The notes: generated by a model from the letters alone, not told the origin. A DNA stretch of 58,136 nucleotides from Acinetobacter gyllenbergii CIP 110306 = MTCC 11365 (GCF_000413855.1 NZ_ATGG01000022.1:1-58136), one strand, 5' to 3'. Positions 29,938 through 39,302 are shown, counted from the stretch's first letter. Numbers and translations: made by a program.

Positions 29938-30498
29938 TTAGTTATCGTTATTCATGATGAAAAAGTATTCACGATAGTATTTCAATTCTGCAATCGAATC
30001 ACGGATGTCATCCATCGCCAAGTGCGAAGCATTTTTCTTTAAGCCGCTCATAATTTCAGGTCTCCAGCGTTTCGCTAACTCTTTCACCGAAGACACATCT
30101 AAATTACGGTAATGGAAAAACTGTTCTAACTCAGGCATCAAACGATGCAAGAAACGGCGGTCTTGGCAAATCGAGTTCCCACACATCGGCGATGATTTTG
30201 GGCTGACCCATTTCTTTAAAAACTCAAGGGTTTGCTGTTCTGCATCTTCAGCCTTTAACTTACTGCGGCGCACTCGCTCAATCAGACCCGACTGACCATG
30301 TTGTTTGGTATTCCACTCATCCATCGCATTTAGAATCAAATCAGATTGATGTACCGCTAAAACAGGTCCTTCAGCCAAGATATTCAAATGGTCATCTGTA
30401 ATAATTGTTGCAATTTCAATAATCTTGTCGTTATCGGTATCGAGACCTGTCATTTCCAGATCGATCCAAATTAATCGTGTATCAGGGGTGCTGCTCAT
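29938..30498 (-). CDS. orn: Oligoribonuclease
   Basis: 3'-5' exoribonuclease that finishes RNA decay by hydrolysing 2-5-mers, including pGpG from c-di-GMP turnover. 186 residues; DEDDh residues visible in [27 protein letters not shown] and [12 protein letters not shown] started at [11 protein letters not shown] (30498), which matches the family; the 14 codons further upstream do not. Divergent from rsgA, a conserved arrangement. It links functionally to the GGDEF-EAL protein at 9611 by removing pGpG. Confidence 0.96.
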   Translation of the reverse strand: MSSTPDTRLIWIDLEMTGLDTDNDKIIEIATIITDDHLNILAEGPVLAVHQSDLILNAMDEWNTKQHGQSGLIERVRRSKLKAEDAEQQTLEFLKKWVSPKSSPMCGNSICQDRRFLHRLMPELEQFFHYRNLDVSSVKELAKRWRPEIMSGLKKNASHLAMDDIRDSIAELKYYREYFFIMNNDN

Positions 30499-30621
30499 GG
30501 ATGGCGATTCTAATGTGCTTAAAAACATCAATAGTAGCAAATTAATTACATCTTGGCTGTAATTCTATAGCGGCTTCGTGCTATTTTTGCGGTCTTCAAA
30601 GTGTGGATTTTTGGGATATGA

Positions 30622-31680
30622 ATGGCTTTAATTCGTAAGCGTCGTTTAACCGAACAACAGCAGCGTCGTATTGAGAAACAGCATAAATCACGTCAAGACG
30701 ACATTGATACATCGCAAGATCTGGATGGACTGGTTGTTCAGCATTATGGTCGTCAACTCGAAGTACAAGCTTTATCTGTGCCTGAACAGCACCCTGAAAA
30801 ACCACATGTGGTTGAAGGTGAACCAGAACCGTTCTGGAAACCGATTGAACTCGACAGCGTTTGGCGCTGTCATACCCGTACCAACCTAGAACTGTTGGTC
30901 ACAGGTGATCGGGTTAAATGGCAGGCCGATCCAATTACTGGCTTAGGTATTATCACCGCAATTTACCCAAGACAATCCTTGCTCACCCGACCAGACCGTT
31001 ATCATAAGGTCAAACCTGTCGCCGCCAATATTAGTCTGATTGTGATTGTATTTGCCCCGCTGCCAGAACCCGCTCCAACCTTGATTGACCGCTATCTGGT
31101 CGCGTGTGCCGATGCCAATATCCCTGCGCTGTTAGTACTGAATAAATCTGACTTGCTTACGGACAATGATCCGATTCTGACCTTACTGAGTGAATATGAG
31201 TCTTTAGGTTATGAAACCTTAATCTGTCATTCACAAGGTGACTTATCTGCGCTTTCAAATCGTATTGATAATGAAACCGTCGCTTTCGTTGGACAATCAG
31301 GGGTTGGTAAAAGTTCATTGATCAATACCATTGTTCCCGATGCAGCACAGAAGACCAATGTCATTTCAGAGAACTCGGCACTCGGTCAACATACCACTAC
31401 TTCTACTCGTTTGATTAAATTTGGAACAAACGGTGCATTGATTGATTCCCCAGGAATCCGTGAATTTGGGCTGTGGCATCTCAGTTTAGAAAAGGTTCGT
31501 ACCGGTTTTCCAGAGATTGAAGCGCATTTGGGGCTTTGCCAATTTCGTAACTGTACCCATACCCATGAGAAAAATTGTGCGCTGAAACAAGCGGTTGATG
31601 CAGGTGAAATTTTGCCGCGCCGTTTGGACAGTTATTTACGTTTACTGGATGAAATTCAGGAAGCACAGCAAAAAAGTTAA
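30622..31680 (+). CDS. rsgA: Ribosome small-subunit GTPase RsgA
   Basis: Late 30S-assembly GTPase. 352 residues, with the circularly permuted G motifs that define the family: NKSDLL (G4) comes before GQSGVGKSSL (G1) and DSPGIREFGLW (G3). N-terminal OB domain and C-terminal zinc part (CQFRNCTHTHEKNCALKQAV). The basic, Gln-rich N-terminal tail is usual. Confidence 0.96.
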   Translation: MALIRKRRLTEQQQRRIEKQHKSRQDDIDTSQDLDGLVVQHYGRQLEVQALSVPEQHPEKPHVVEGEPEPFWKPIELDSVWRCHTRTNLELLVTGDRVKWQADPITGLGIITAIYPRQSLLTRPDRYHKVKPVAANISLIVIVFAPLPEPAPTLIDRYLVACADANIPALLVLNKSDLLTDNDPILTLLSEYESLGYETLICHSQGDLSALSNRIDNETVAFVGQSGVGKSSLINTIVPDAAQKTNVISENSALGQHTTTSTRLIKFGTNGALIDSPGIREFGLWHLSLEKVRTGFPEIEAHLGLCQFRNCTHTHEKNCALKQAVDAGEILPRRLDSYLRLLDEIQEAQQKS

Positions 31681-31774
31681 TTTTCTTCGCTGCTTGCCCT
31701 TGAACTAAAGATTTTGATCACCATTGAGATAAGTTATACTCAGGGTCAATTTTGATTTTAACTTTAGGTGACTT

Positions 31775-32191
31775 GTGGAACGCTGGTTAGAGTTTATGGG
31801 GAATCACCCCTTCTTATTTGGTGCGCTCGGCGTGTTAATCGTGTTGTTCTTTGTTTTAGAAGGACAGCGCAACGGTCGTAAAATTTCACCACAATCTCTA
31901 GGTATTTTGGTCAAAGCAAAAAATGCGATTTTGATCGACTTACGTGATGGAAAAGATTTCCGTGATGGTCACATCAGCGGCAGCCGTAACATTCCATATA
32001 GCCAGATTACAAGTCATGTCGATGAATTAAAAGCAAGTGATCGTCCCTTGGTCTTCATTTGTAACTTAGGTCAGGTTGCAGGCTCAGCATTGCAAAAAGT
32101 TGGTCATGCCGACAGCTACCGCTTAGACGGTGGTATTAGCAATTGGAAAGCTCAAGGCTTACCTTTAGTGAAAAGCAAAACCAAAGCTTAA
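31775..32191 (+). CDS. yibN: Membrane-anchored rhodanese (YibN-like)
   Basis: 138 residues: one N-terminal membrane segment (FLFGALGVLIVLFFVL) and a rhodanese domain with active-site cysteine in VFICNLGQVAGSA. Starts at GTG with AGGTG just upstream. First of yibN-grxC-secB, a widely conserved order; the rhodanese has been linked in E. coli to SecYEG and membrane-protein biogenesis. Confidence 0.9.
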   Translation: MERWLEFMGNHPFLFGALGVLIVLFFVLEGQRNGRKISPQSLGILVKAKNAILIDLRDGKDFRDGHISGSRNIPYSQITSHVDELKASDRPLVFICNLGQVAGSALQKVGHADSYRLDGGISNWKAQGLPLVKSKTKA

Positions 32192-32202
32192 GGAGAGATA
32201 AA

Positions 32203-32463
32203 ATGACTACGCAAAACGTCACCATTTATTCAACGCTTTCTTGCCCATATTGCGTACGCGCAAAACAATTACTTGAGCGCAAAGGCGTTGCCTATAAAGA
32301 AATTAATCTTTCCAATGAAGCGCCAGAAGTTCGTATTGAGTTAATGCAACGTACTAATCACCGTACGGTGCCGCAAATTTTTATCAAAGACCAATTCATT
32401 GGCGGTTTTGATCAACTTTATGCTTTAGAGCGTGAAGGTAAACTCGACCAATTATTAGCTTAA
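32203..32463 (+). CDS. grxC: Glutaredoxin 3
   Basis: 86 residues with active site CPYC (TLSCPYCVRAKQLLERKG), the cis-proline TVPQIF and GG-FDQLYAL glutathione site. Reduces disulfides and mixed glutathione disulfides; could donate electrons to the arsenate reductase at 5739. An AAGGAG ribosome site fixes the ATG at 32203; the longer frame overlaps yibN. Confidence 0.95.
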   Translation: MTTQNVTIYSTLSCPYCVRAKQLLERKGVAYKEINLSNEAPEVRIELMQRTNHRTVPQIFIKDQFIGGFDQLYALEREGKLDQLLA

Positions 32464-32495
32464 CAACATCTAAATCCAAGATTTAAGGAAAAACA

Positions 32496-32954
32496 ATGAG
32501 CGAAGAACAAGTTCAACCACAACTCGCGTTAGAACGTATCTATACCAAAGACATTTCTTTTGAAGTTCCAGGTGCACAAGTTTTTACTAAGCAATGGCAA
32601 CCTGAACTGAACATCAATTTATCTTCTGCTGCAGAAAAAATTGATCCAACTCATTATGAAGTGTCTTTAAAAGTTGTGGTTCAAGCCAACAACGAAAATG
32701 AAACTGCGTTCATCGTAGATGTAACGCAATCAGGCATTTTCTTGGTTGATGGTGTAGAAGAAGATCGCCTTCCATACATCTTGGGCGCGTACTGCCCAAA
32801 TATCTTGTTCCCGTTCTTACGTGAAGCAGTGAATGATTTAGTGACTAAAGGTAGCTTCCCGCAATTGCTGCTTACTCCAATCAACTTTGATGCTGAATTT
32901 GAAGCAAACATGCAACGCCTACAAGCGGATGCAGATGCGCAAGGTCAAGCATAA
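32496..32954 (+). CDS. secB: Protein-export chaperone SecB
   Basis: Tetrameric cytosolic chaperone that holds outer-membrane and periplasmic precursors unfolded for SecA. 152 residues; hallmark segments [36 protein letters not shown] and [20 protein letters not shown] are intact. Third gene after grxC, ending at a strong terminator. Confidence 0.97.
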   Translation: MSEEQVQPQLALERIYTKDISFEVPGAQVFTKQWQPELNINLSSAAEKIDPTHYEVSLKVVVQANNENETAFIVDVTQSGIFLVDGVEEDRLPYILGAYCPNILFPFLREAVNDLVTKGSFPQLLLTPINFDAEFEANMQRLQADADAQGQA

Positions 32955-32973
32955 GCTTTATCCTGCCTTATCC

Positions 32974-33003
32974 AAAAAAGGACTGATTTTTCAGTCCTTT
33001 TTT
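32974..33003 (+). terminator. Bidirectional terminator, secB / alkB-like
   Basis: AAAAAAGGACTGA, TTTT loop, TCAGTCCTTTTTT; T-runs on both strands serve the two convergent operons. Confidence 0.92.
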
Positions 33004-33008
33004 TATGC

Positions 33009-33617
33009 TCAATCCACAATGGTTCTAAAGGTCAGATTCACCCGCGCCGTACTGACTTTCTTCGTCGGTGGTAAGCGATGCAACCAGTAGGTCTGCGTGG
33101 TATCTTTCATCACCAATAAACTGCCATGTTCTAAATAGAGTTCAACTTTTTCTTTGCTCTGCTTATGTTTAAATGCAAATTTTCGCTCAGCGCCAAAGCT
33201 AAATGAGGCAATTGCCCCATCTTTTTTTAAGTCTGTTTCAGCATCGCTATGCCACGCCATTCCCTCTTCACCACTATGATAAAGATTGAGCAAACAAGAG
33301 TTGAATGTCTCACCGCTTAACTCTTCGGCCAGTTGTTTTAACTCCAGTAATTCCTGTGTCCACGGCAAGGCATATTTATTCATATTGGAATAGGTATATT
33401 CAAAGCGCCGATCCCCATACCACGCCACTTTACGTTTAGTCGTCAATAACTTTCCAAAAATCAGCGCCTGATCATTTTCCCATGCAATGGTCTGCATCAG
33501 TTGATCAAAATAATAATCTGCAGCCGCAGTCTGCACCACTTTGCCGTAGTACTGTACCGTACCGTCATAGGGCAAATGATTCTGCTTTGGATCAGCTTCA
33601 ATATCAAATAGTTGCAT
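33009..33617 (-). CDS. AlkB-like DNA alkylation-repair dioxygenase
   Basis: 202 residues; Fe(II)/2-oxoglutarate oxygenase of the AlkB2/AlkB3-like branch. Iron ligands in MAWHSDAE (H-x-D) and YWLHRLPP, 2-oxoglutarate arginines in TARVNLTFR; the nucleotide-flip loop region RKVAWYGDRRFEYTYS is typical. Oxidatively removes methyl groups from 1-methyladenine and 3-methylcytosine. Start at 33617 (GGAAAG upstream), overlapping the preceding gene by 14 bases, so it is the last gene of the alkylation cassette. Confidence 0.92.
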   Translation of the reverse strand: MQLFDIEADPKQNHLPYDGTVQYYGKVVQTAAADYYFDQLMQTIAWENDQALIFGKLLTTKRKVAWYGDRRFEYTYSNMNKYALPWTQELLELKQLAEELSGETFNSCLLNLYHSGEEGMAWHSDAETDLKKDGAIASFSFGAERKFAFKHKQSKEKVELYLEHGSLLVMKDTTQTYWLHRLPPTKKVSTARVNLTFRTIVD

Positions 33618-33849
33618 CTTTCCACTTCTTATAGGCTTGCTGCATACAATGTCCACACGGTCGGAAACCTTGTGCAATTGCTTCTTGCTCATCGACAAAA
33701 AATACCCGATTCTTTTTTAGCATGCGCTTCCCTGAGGCACAGGTCAATCTGCCATAAATCTTAAGCTGTGCATTGCCTGCAAATACAATCTGTTGCTGTT
33801 TCAGTTTTTGATGTAACTCGGTCTGTGTTAAGTCTAGATGCCGCCACAT
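33604..33849 (-). CDS. Stand-alone Ada-type zinc-binding domain lacking the methyl-acceptor cysteine
   Basis: 81 residues resembling the N-terminal zinc domain of Ada: NRVFF, EAIAQGFRPCGHCMQQAYKKW match the second half with its C-x-x-C pair (Cys65, Cys68). In Ada the first half supplies two cysteines (Cys38, the methylphosphotriester acceptor, and Cys42); here only one, Cys37 in YGRLTCASGKRM, remains and aligns with Cys42, while the acceptor position is glycine. It therefore probably binds metal or DNA but cannot take up methyl groups the Ada way. Starts 4 bases after the stop of the PF09859-like gene. Confidence 0.8.
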   Translation of the reverse strand: MWRHLDLTQTELHQKLKQQQIVFAGNAQLKIYGRLTCASGKRMLKKNRVFFVDEQEAIAQGFRPCGHCMQQAYKKWKDATI

Positions 33850-33853
33850 CAGA

Positions 33854-34591
33854 TTAACTCACCGCATCATGGAAAATAATCCCGAGGCTATAACGTTCAC
33901 CTCGATGAATGGGGCTGACACCATGCTTCATATTGACCCGATAATAGCCCTGACTGCCTTTTTCAGGTTTAAATTGGGTGGTGAAAATCAACAGATCACC
34001 TTGCTGTGGCTGCACCACCATAGCCTTAGATTGTGCTCTGGGTGTTTGTTGGGTAAAAACCAATTCTCCGCCACTAAAATCCACATTCGGCTGACTCAAT
34101 ACAATCACTAGCTGTATCGGGAAATACACCTCACCATATAAGTCCTGATGAAGCGTATTAAAGCCGCCTTGCCCATATTTCAAAATCAATGGCGTTGCCA
34201 GCCTTTGTCCCTGTTGATGGCACTGCTGTAAAAACTCAGCATGGGAGGACGGAAATGAATGTTCTAACTTCAACACCCGAAACCATGCATTGGCAATCGG
34301 TACCAAATATGGATAAATCTCATGCCGTATCCGCTCAATCAGATTCGGTAATGGGTAAGTAAAATACTTGTATTCACCTCGACCAAAACGATAACGCTGC
34401 ATCTCTACAGTTTTACGGTACAGTTCGGTTTGCGGATATGCCTGTTTTAGCATTTCACATAACTCGGTCGATAGAACCTGCTCGATCAGGGCAAAGCCTT
34501 GTTGGTGCATTTGCTCAGTGATGGCCTCCCAATCCGCAGCTTGAATCTGATCGATCACCGCTTGGATTTGTGTCAATTCAGGTGGCTGCAT
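33854..34591 (-). CDS. 2-oxoglutarate/Fe(II) oxygenase (PF09859-like)
   Basis: 245 residues of the double-stranded beta-helix oxygenase family sometimes described as acting on damaged DNA. Visible ligands: TLHQDLYGE (H-x-D) and NMKHGVSPI, with Arg in RGERYSLGIIFHDA for 2-oxoglutarate. Family membership is from memory and function by association: it sits between the Ada-like methyltransferase and the Ada zinc fragment. ATG at 34591 preferred (AAGGTG upstream); it overlaps the previous gene by 14 bases. A TTG at 34615 is also open. Confidence 0.85.
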   Translation of the reverse strand: MQPPELTQIQAVIDQIQAADWEAITEQMHQQGFALIEQVLSTELCEMLKQAYPQTELYRKTVEMQRYRFGRGEYKYFTYPLPNLIERIRHEIYPYLVPIANAWFRVLKLEHSFPSSHAEFLQQCHQQGQRLATPLILKYGQGGFNTLHQDLYGEVYFPIQLVIVLSQPNVDFSGGELVFTQQTPRAQSKAMVVQPQQGDLLIFTTQFKPEKGSQGYYRVNMKHGVSPIHRGERYSLGIIFHDAVS

Positions 34592-35423
34592 GGGTTTGTG
34601 CACCTTCCCAACCAATCAATGCTGTTTTACGCAATGTTCCCCACTCATAGCCACCCAAAGCACCTGTAGACTGAATCACCCGATGACAGGGAATCAGAAA
34701 TGCCACAGGATTACTGCCAATAGCGGTGCCGACAGCTCGTGCAGCTTTGGGATGCTCAATGGCTTTGGCCAACTCACCATACGTAGAGAGCTGCCCCATT
34801 GGAATCTTGAGCAGGCTTTGCCATACTTTAAGCTGAAACTCGGTGCCTTTTAAATGCAGTTTAATCTCTGCCAATTGCGGTTGATCCTTTTGAAACAAGG
34901 CCAAAGCACTGTGTTGAAATGCATCGAGCTGTTCAATAAACTCAGCCTGAGGAAATTGTGCTGTTAACTGTTGCAAGGCATCAGCCCGATTCTCCACAAA
35001 ACTCAGTGCACAAATGCCTTTATGTGTCGATGCAATCAACACTTCACCAAACAAGGTCTCTGCGAATTGATAGTGAATCGTCAGGCTCTGTCCACCATGT
35101 TTATATTCAGCAGGGGTCATCCCTTCGATCTGAATAAACAGATCATGTAATCGACTGGTGCTGGACAGTCCTGTGGCAAAGGTTGCATCAAAAATACTGC
35201 CCTGCTCTTGTTTTAAAATCTTCTTGGCATGTTCAACACTTATATACTGCAAAAACTTTTTTGGACTGGTGCCGACCCACTCGGTAAATAAACGCTGAAA
35301 ATGCGCTGGGCTTAAATGAATATGTGCTGCCACTTCATCCAGTTGCGGCTGTTGCTGAAAGTTTTGTTGAATATACTGAATCGCTTGAGCAATGCGTTCA
35401 TAATTACGTTGTTGTGAGGACAT
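34578..35423 (-). CDS. AraC-type regulator fused to O6-methylguanine-DNA methyltransferase (Ada without its zinc domain)
   Basis: 281 residues. N-terminal AraC helix-turn-helix pair (about 5-105; LDEVAAHIHLSPAHFQRLF) and C-terminal suicide methyltransferase with the active cysteine in IPCHRVI and the DNA-reading RAVGTAIGSNP helix. It lacks the Ada zinc domain, which in E. coli converts Ada into an activator when methylated; a zinc-domain relic is two genes downstream. First gene of the cassette. Start at 35423 chosen for its GAGGTG site. Confidence 0.93.
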   Translation of the reverse strand: MSSQQRNYERIAQAIQYIQQNFQQQPQLDEVAAHIHLSPAHFQRLFTEWVGTSPKKFLQYISVEHAKKILKQEQGSIFDATFATGLSSTSRLHDLFIQIEGMTPAEYKHGGQSLTIHYQFAETLFGEVLIASTHKGICALSFVENRADALQQLTAQFPQAEFIEQLDAFQHSALALFQKDQPQLAEIKLHLKGTEFQLKVWQSLLKIPMGQLSTYGELAKAIEHPKAARAVGTAIGSNPVAFLIPCHRVIQSTGALGGYEWGTLRKTALIGWEGAQTHAAT

Positions 35424-35540
35424 ATCATCACCTCTCATCATTCATGTTTTCACTGTAGCAACTTTGCCATTCTGTGAAAATCTGAATCATGCTCAGTCTT
35501 CGTTTTGTCTTTGTAGTGTCTCCAATCCCGATAAAAAAAA

Positions 35541-35562
35541 GCCGTACTTCTTGAAGTACGGC
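35541..35562 (-). terminator. Terminator of the cytochrome b562 gene
   Basis: GCCGTACTTC and GAAGTACGGC back to back; on the minus strand followed by eight T. Confidence 0.9.
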
Positions 35563-35592
35563 GCTATCATTTCGATGACTAATCTTTATAGA

Positions 35593-35970
35593 TTAATGGG
35601 TGTAATACTTATGTCCTTGGTCACGTAATTCAGCAATCTTTTTACCTTGTTTTTTCGCTTCATCCAGCTTACCTGCTTGCACCAACAATTTGGCTTTATC
35701 AATTTCCCCGACAATCTGGTCGAATAAAGCAGTAGAGGCTGGCACTTTTTCAGTGGTATTCGGCGCTAATTTATACTGTTTTGAATGGGTCGCAGCAGCA
35801 CGCATATTATCCAAAGCAGCTGTTGCCGCCTGTGGCGTTGCAGCTTGGTTAAACGCTTTATAATTTTTCCCCAGCGTTTTCATGTCATCGTCTAAACCCG
35901 CAGCCATTGCCGTATGGCTCAATGCAAACGCGGATAACATCATAACAGTGGCTAAAGTTTTTTTAATCAT
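35593..35970 (-). CDS. Periplasmic cytochrome b562-like protein
   Basis: 125 residues: signal peptide (KKTLATVMMLSAFALSHTAMA) and a four-helix bundle. In E. coli b562 haem is held by Met7 and His102; here a mature Met at the matching place (DDDMKTLG) and a histidine in LRDQGHKYYTH could do the same. No CxxCH, so any haem is non-covalent. Electron carrier role unproven. Confidence 0.82.
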   Translation of the reverse strand: MIKKTLATVMMLSAFALSHTAMAAGLDDDMKTLGKNYKAFNQAATPQAATAALDNMRAAATHSKQYKLAPNTTEKVPASTALFDQIVGEIDKAKLLVQAGKLDEAKKQGKKIAELRDQGHKYYTH

Positions 35971-36074
35971 TCGGATATCCTATCAAAAACTGTGGCTATG
36001 CTTAATTTCTTGGCGCAAAACATCGTGCTTTGACTTCAAAGCACCAATGGCGATTGCTGATTTAGCATACATAA

Positions 36075-36100
36075 AAAATGCAACGGAATCGTTGCATTTT
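36075..36100 (-). terminator. Terminator of coaBC
   Basis: AAAATGCAACG, four-base loop, CGTTGCATTTT, continuing into T on the minus strand. Confidence 0.88.
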
Positions 36101-36125
36101 GATAAAAAAAGATCGCGTTCAGGTT

Positions 36126-37382
36126 TTATAAGCGACGGCGTAAAGCATCCGCAATCGACTCAACCAACTGCTGCGAAATCTCTTGTTTTGAGGCCTTTTC
36201 CAGCTCACGCTTTTTCATGTGATAAGACTGGGCAAAGAACACGGTCATGGCATTTTCATCTGAAGCAAAACCGATATCTGGACGTGACACATCATTACAG
36301 GCAATCATGTCCAGTTTTTTCGCTACCAGTTTACCCGCAGCATATTCTTCAACATTTTGCGTTTCAGCAGCAAAGCCAACCATGAATGGACGTTGTTCTT
36401 GCTGCGCAATGGTCGCCACGATATCTGGATTTTTGACCAACGCCACCGCAAGCTCATCACCTGCTTTCTTAATCTTATGCTCAGCCACTTGTGCCACGCG
36501 ATAATCCGCCACCGCTGCGGTTGCGATAAAGATGTCACAGCCTTCTTTCAGCTGATTCATGCTGACATCGAGCATCTGCATGGCAGAACTCACATTCATA
36601 CGTTGCACACCATTCGGCGTATCCAGACTGACAGGCCCTGCCACCAAGGTGACTTTTGCCCCTGCGGCATAACACGCTGCTGCCAAAGCAAAGCCCATTT
36701 TACCCGTGCTGTGGTTGGAAATATAACGTACAGGGTCAATCGCTTCACGGGTCGGCCCAGCGGTAATGGTGACGCGCTTTCCAGCTAACAAACCGAATTT
36801 TTCAGCCAAGGCACGTTGCGCCTTATGGAAATAAGCTGCAACTTGGCGAGCCAAATCTTCAGGCTCAGGCATACGCCCTAGACCCACATCTCCACAGGCT
36901 TGTTCACCCGCATCTGGCATGATCACATGCACGCCATCTTCAACCAAAGTTTGCAAATTGCGTTGTGTGGCTTTTGCTGCCCACATTTGCTGATTCATCG
37001 CGGGTGCAACCCAAACTGGTGCTTTGGTTGCCAGATATAGCGTACTGAGCAGATCATCTGCCAAGCCATTAGCAAATTTTGCAATGCTGTCACAGCTGGC
37101 AGGTGCCACCAAAACCAAATCAGCCCAACGTGCCAATTCGATATGTCCCATGCCTGCTTCAGCTTCAGGATCAAGCAATTCGGTGTGCACAGGATTGCCT
37201 GAAAGTGCTTGAAAAGTGAGTGGGGTAATAAATGCTTGTGCGCCATGGGTCATGACCACACGGACATCAAAACCGAAATCTTTTAAACGGCGGACCAGAA
37301 TGGCACTTTTATAGGCAGCAATACCACCTGTAACCGCTAATATAATGTTTTTATGGGGAATAACACTTAGATCGAAGCTCAC
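36126..37382 (-). CDS. coaBC: Bifunctional phosphopantothenoylcysteine synthetase/decarboxylase
   Basis: Two steps of coenzyme A synthesis. 418 residues: the N-terminal flavin decarboxylase CoaC (TGGIAAYKS, ASCDSIAKFANGLADDLL, PAMNQQMW, catalytic Cys in EQACGDVGLGRM) and the C-terminal CTP-dependent CoaB (ITAGPTREAIDPVRYISNHS, EHKIKKAGDELAV). Divergent from radC, as in many gammaproteobacteria. Confidence 0.96.
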   Translation of the reverse strand: MSFDLSVIPHKNIILAVTGGIAAYKSAILVRRLKDFGFDVRVVMTHGAQAFITPLTFQALSGNPVHTELLDPEAEAGMGHIELARWADLVLVAPASCDSIAKFANGLADDLLSTLYLATKAPVWVAPAMNQQMWAAKATQRNLQTLVEDGVHVIMPDAGEQACGDVGLGRMPEPEDLARQVAAYFHKAQRALAEKFGLLAGKRVTITAGPTREAIDPVRYISNHSTGKMGFALAAACYAAGAKVTLVAGPVSLDTPNGVQRMNVSSAMQMLDVSMNQLKEGCDIFIATAAVADYRVAQVAEHKIKKAGDELAVALVKNPDIVATIAQQEQRPFMVGFAAETQNVEEYAAGKLVAKKLDMIACNDVSRPDIGFASDENAMTVFFAQSYHMKKRELEKASKQEISQQLVESIADALRRRL

Positions 37383-37517
37383 AAACAGGATACCTTACTG
37401 TTGCAGTGGCGCTCACAATAGCATTAAATAAGTAGATACCCAAGTAGCACCCTCAACATTTCAGCACTGACGATGATCGAAAATCGTGTTGACATGACAC
37501 CCTATAAAAGGAAAAGG

Positions 37518-37537
37518 CGCGCAATTATTTTTGCGCG
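37518..37537 (+). other. GC-rich hairpin in the coaBC-radC spacer
   Basis: CGCGCAA, six-base loop, TTGCGCG, about 40 bases upstream of radC and followed by TTAAAAAAA. It may be an operator or mRNA leader hairpin of radC; no T-run on the + strand. Confidence 0.4.
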
Positions 37538-37578
37538 TTAAAAAAATAATCACAATAAAATCAAAAGGAAATTAACGA

Positions 37579-38301
37579 TTGAATCAATCTATTAAAACCT
37601 GGCCTGAACAAGAACGCCCAAGAGAACGACTTTTATCCCAAGGACCGCAAAGCTTATCCGATGCTGAACTGCTGGCGATTTTTCTGCGTTCAGGCTCAAA
37701 ACAGCACTCTGCAGTGGAATTGGCGCGTATTTTGATTCAACATTTTGGCGGACTTAATTTGATATTTGATGCCAATTTTGAAGATTTATCACAATTTAAT
37801 GGCATAGCCTCCACCAAATATGCACAGCTGATGGCCGTGAAGGAACTCGGACGGCGTTATCTGAATAATCATTTCCAACAACAACGGCTTTGCCTAGATA
37901 CTTCAACCTTAGTGCTCGACTATTTACGTTATGAACTGCAAGGTGAAAAACAGGAAGTTTTTGCCGTTCTGTGTTTAGATGCCGAACTGAGAAAATTACA
38001 TTTTAAAAAGCTGTTCTTTGGTTCCCATCATTCCTGCACGGTTTCACTGAATCAAACCTTACGCTATGCCCTGCAACAACAGGCCTGTCAAATCGTAGTA
38101 GCGCACAATCATCCCTATGGCACTGCACAACCGTCAACAGAAGATATTTATCTGACCCAACAACTCAAACAAGCCTGCAAACTGCTGGAAATTCACTTGA
38201 TTGATCATTTTATTATTTCAGCTGAAGGCTATTTTTCATTTTCTGAACAACAACTACTCAACCCTATTAAAACCAAGCAATCTCGCCTTGACAAAGCTTA
38301 A
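37579..38301 (+). CDS. radC: RadC-family JAB/MPN-domain protein
   Basis: 240 residues with a helix-hairpin-helix region (QFNGIASTKYAQLMAVKELG) and a JAMM metal site HNHPYGTAQPSTED. The biochemical function remains uncertain; RadC is no longer considered a recombination protein, and relatives act in competence and mobile-element biology. The start is TTG, with AAAGGA upstream; no ATG at a sensible position. Confidence 0.92.
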   Translation: MNQSIKTWPEQERPRERLLSQGPQSLSDAELLAIFLRSGSKQHSAVELARILIQHFGGLNLIFDANFEDLSQFNGIASTKYAQLMAVKELGRRYLNNHFQQQRLCLDTSTLVLDYLRYELQGEKQEVFAVLCLDAELRKLHFKKLFFGSHHSCTVSLNQTLRYALQQQACQIVVAHNHPYGTAQPSTEDIYLTQQLKQACKLLEIHLIDHFIISAEGYFSFSEQQLLNPIKTKQSRLDKA

Positions 38302-38345
38302 ACCAAACAGGAATATCAAGACATAAAATTAATGATTCAAATAAC

Positions 38346-39257
38346 ATGATTGTCCGTGACCAGCCGAGTATTTTTAAAGTTTTATTCTCATGGCGAGGAA
38401 CGATTTTACCCAAAATTTTGCCCTCTCTTGGTTTCGTCATGCTGATCTCTGCCATTATTGGTGGGGTCGAGTATGTCAATCTGTATCGTTTCCCTGAAAT
38501 TCCCTTGGTCGGCTTCACTTTGATTGGTGTGGTACTGTCCATTTTCTTGGGATTTAAGAATACCGCCTGTTATGACCGTTGGTGGGAAGCACGTAAACTC
38601 TGGGGGGTGTTGATTGCCACTGCGCGCCATTTTGACCGAGATTGCCGCGTCCTGACCCAAGCACGTCGTGAACGTATTATTCAAAACGTGATTGTGTTTG
38701 CCAATGTACTGCGTGATCGTCTGCGTCATCAAACCGCCAATCCAACCGAGCTGACAGAAACCAGCGGTCTGAGTCAACAAGCATTGACGCAACTTTATCA
38801 ACAGCATAATGCGCCGCAGTACACCTTGAGCCTAATTCAATGGGAACTGTTACAAGCCATGAAAGAAGGCGAAATCTCGGATATTATTTATACCCAGATG
38901 AACCGCCATGTTGCAGCACTCAGTGAAATGCAAACTGGCTGCGATCGGATCGCAAATACTCCAATTCCATTCGCCTATTCGGTTTTACTGAATCGTACCG
39001 TGTATTTTTTCTGCTTTATGTTGCCCTTCAGTCTCGGCTCTTTATTGGGCTTGGTGACACCGCTATTGGTCGGTATTTTGGCCTATACCTTTTTAGGTCT
39101 GGATGCTTTAAGTACTGAAATAGAAGAACCTTTCGGCACACAAAGCAATGACTTACCGCTGGATGCGATGGTACGTTCAATTGAAATTGAATTACTTGGA
39201 ACTTTAGGTCGCCCAACCCCGCCGCCAATTCAGGCGCATGACCATAACTTACTCTAA
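38346..39257 (+). CDS. Bestrophin-family membrane channel
   Basis: 303 residues with four or so membrane segments and the conserved bestrophin block FKNTACYDRWWEARKLWG. Bacterial bestrophins form pentameric ion channels (sodium-permeable in Klebsiella). Follows radC by 44 bases, perhaps read through from it; ends at a terminator. Confidence 0.9.
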   Translation: MIVRDQPSIFKVLFSWRGTILPKILPSLGFVMLISAIIGGVEYVNLYRFPEIPLVGFTLIGVVLSIFLGFKNTACYDRWWEARKLWGVLIATARHFDRDCRVLTQARRERIIQNVIVFANVLRDRLRHQTANPTELTETSGLSQQALTQLYQQHNAPQYTLSLIQWELLQAMKEGEISDIIYTQMNRHVAALSEMQTGCDRIANTPIPFAYSVLLNRTVYFFCFMLPFSLGSLLGLVTPLLVGILAYTFLGLDALSTEIEEPFGTQSNDLPLDAMVRSIEIELLGTLGRPTPPPIQAHDHNLL

Positions 39258-39262
39258 TTTCA

Positions 39263-39288
39263 ATGCCCTGCAATGAGGGCATTTTTTT
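39263..39288 (+). terminator. Terminator of the bestrophin gene
   Basis: ATGCCCT, six-base loop, AGGGCAT, then six T. Confidence 0.9.
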
Positions 39289-39302
39289 CAGCTTAACATC
39301 AG

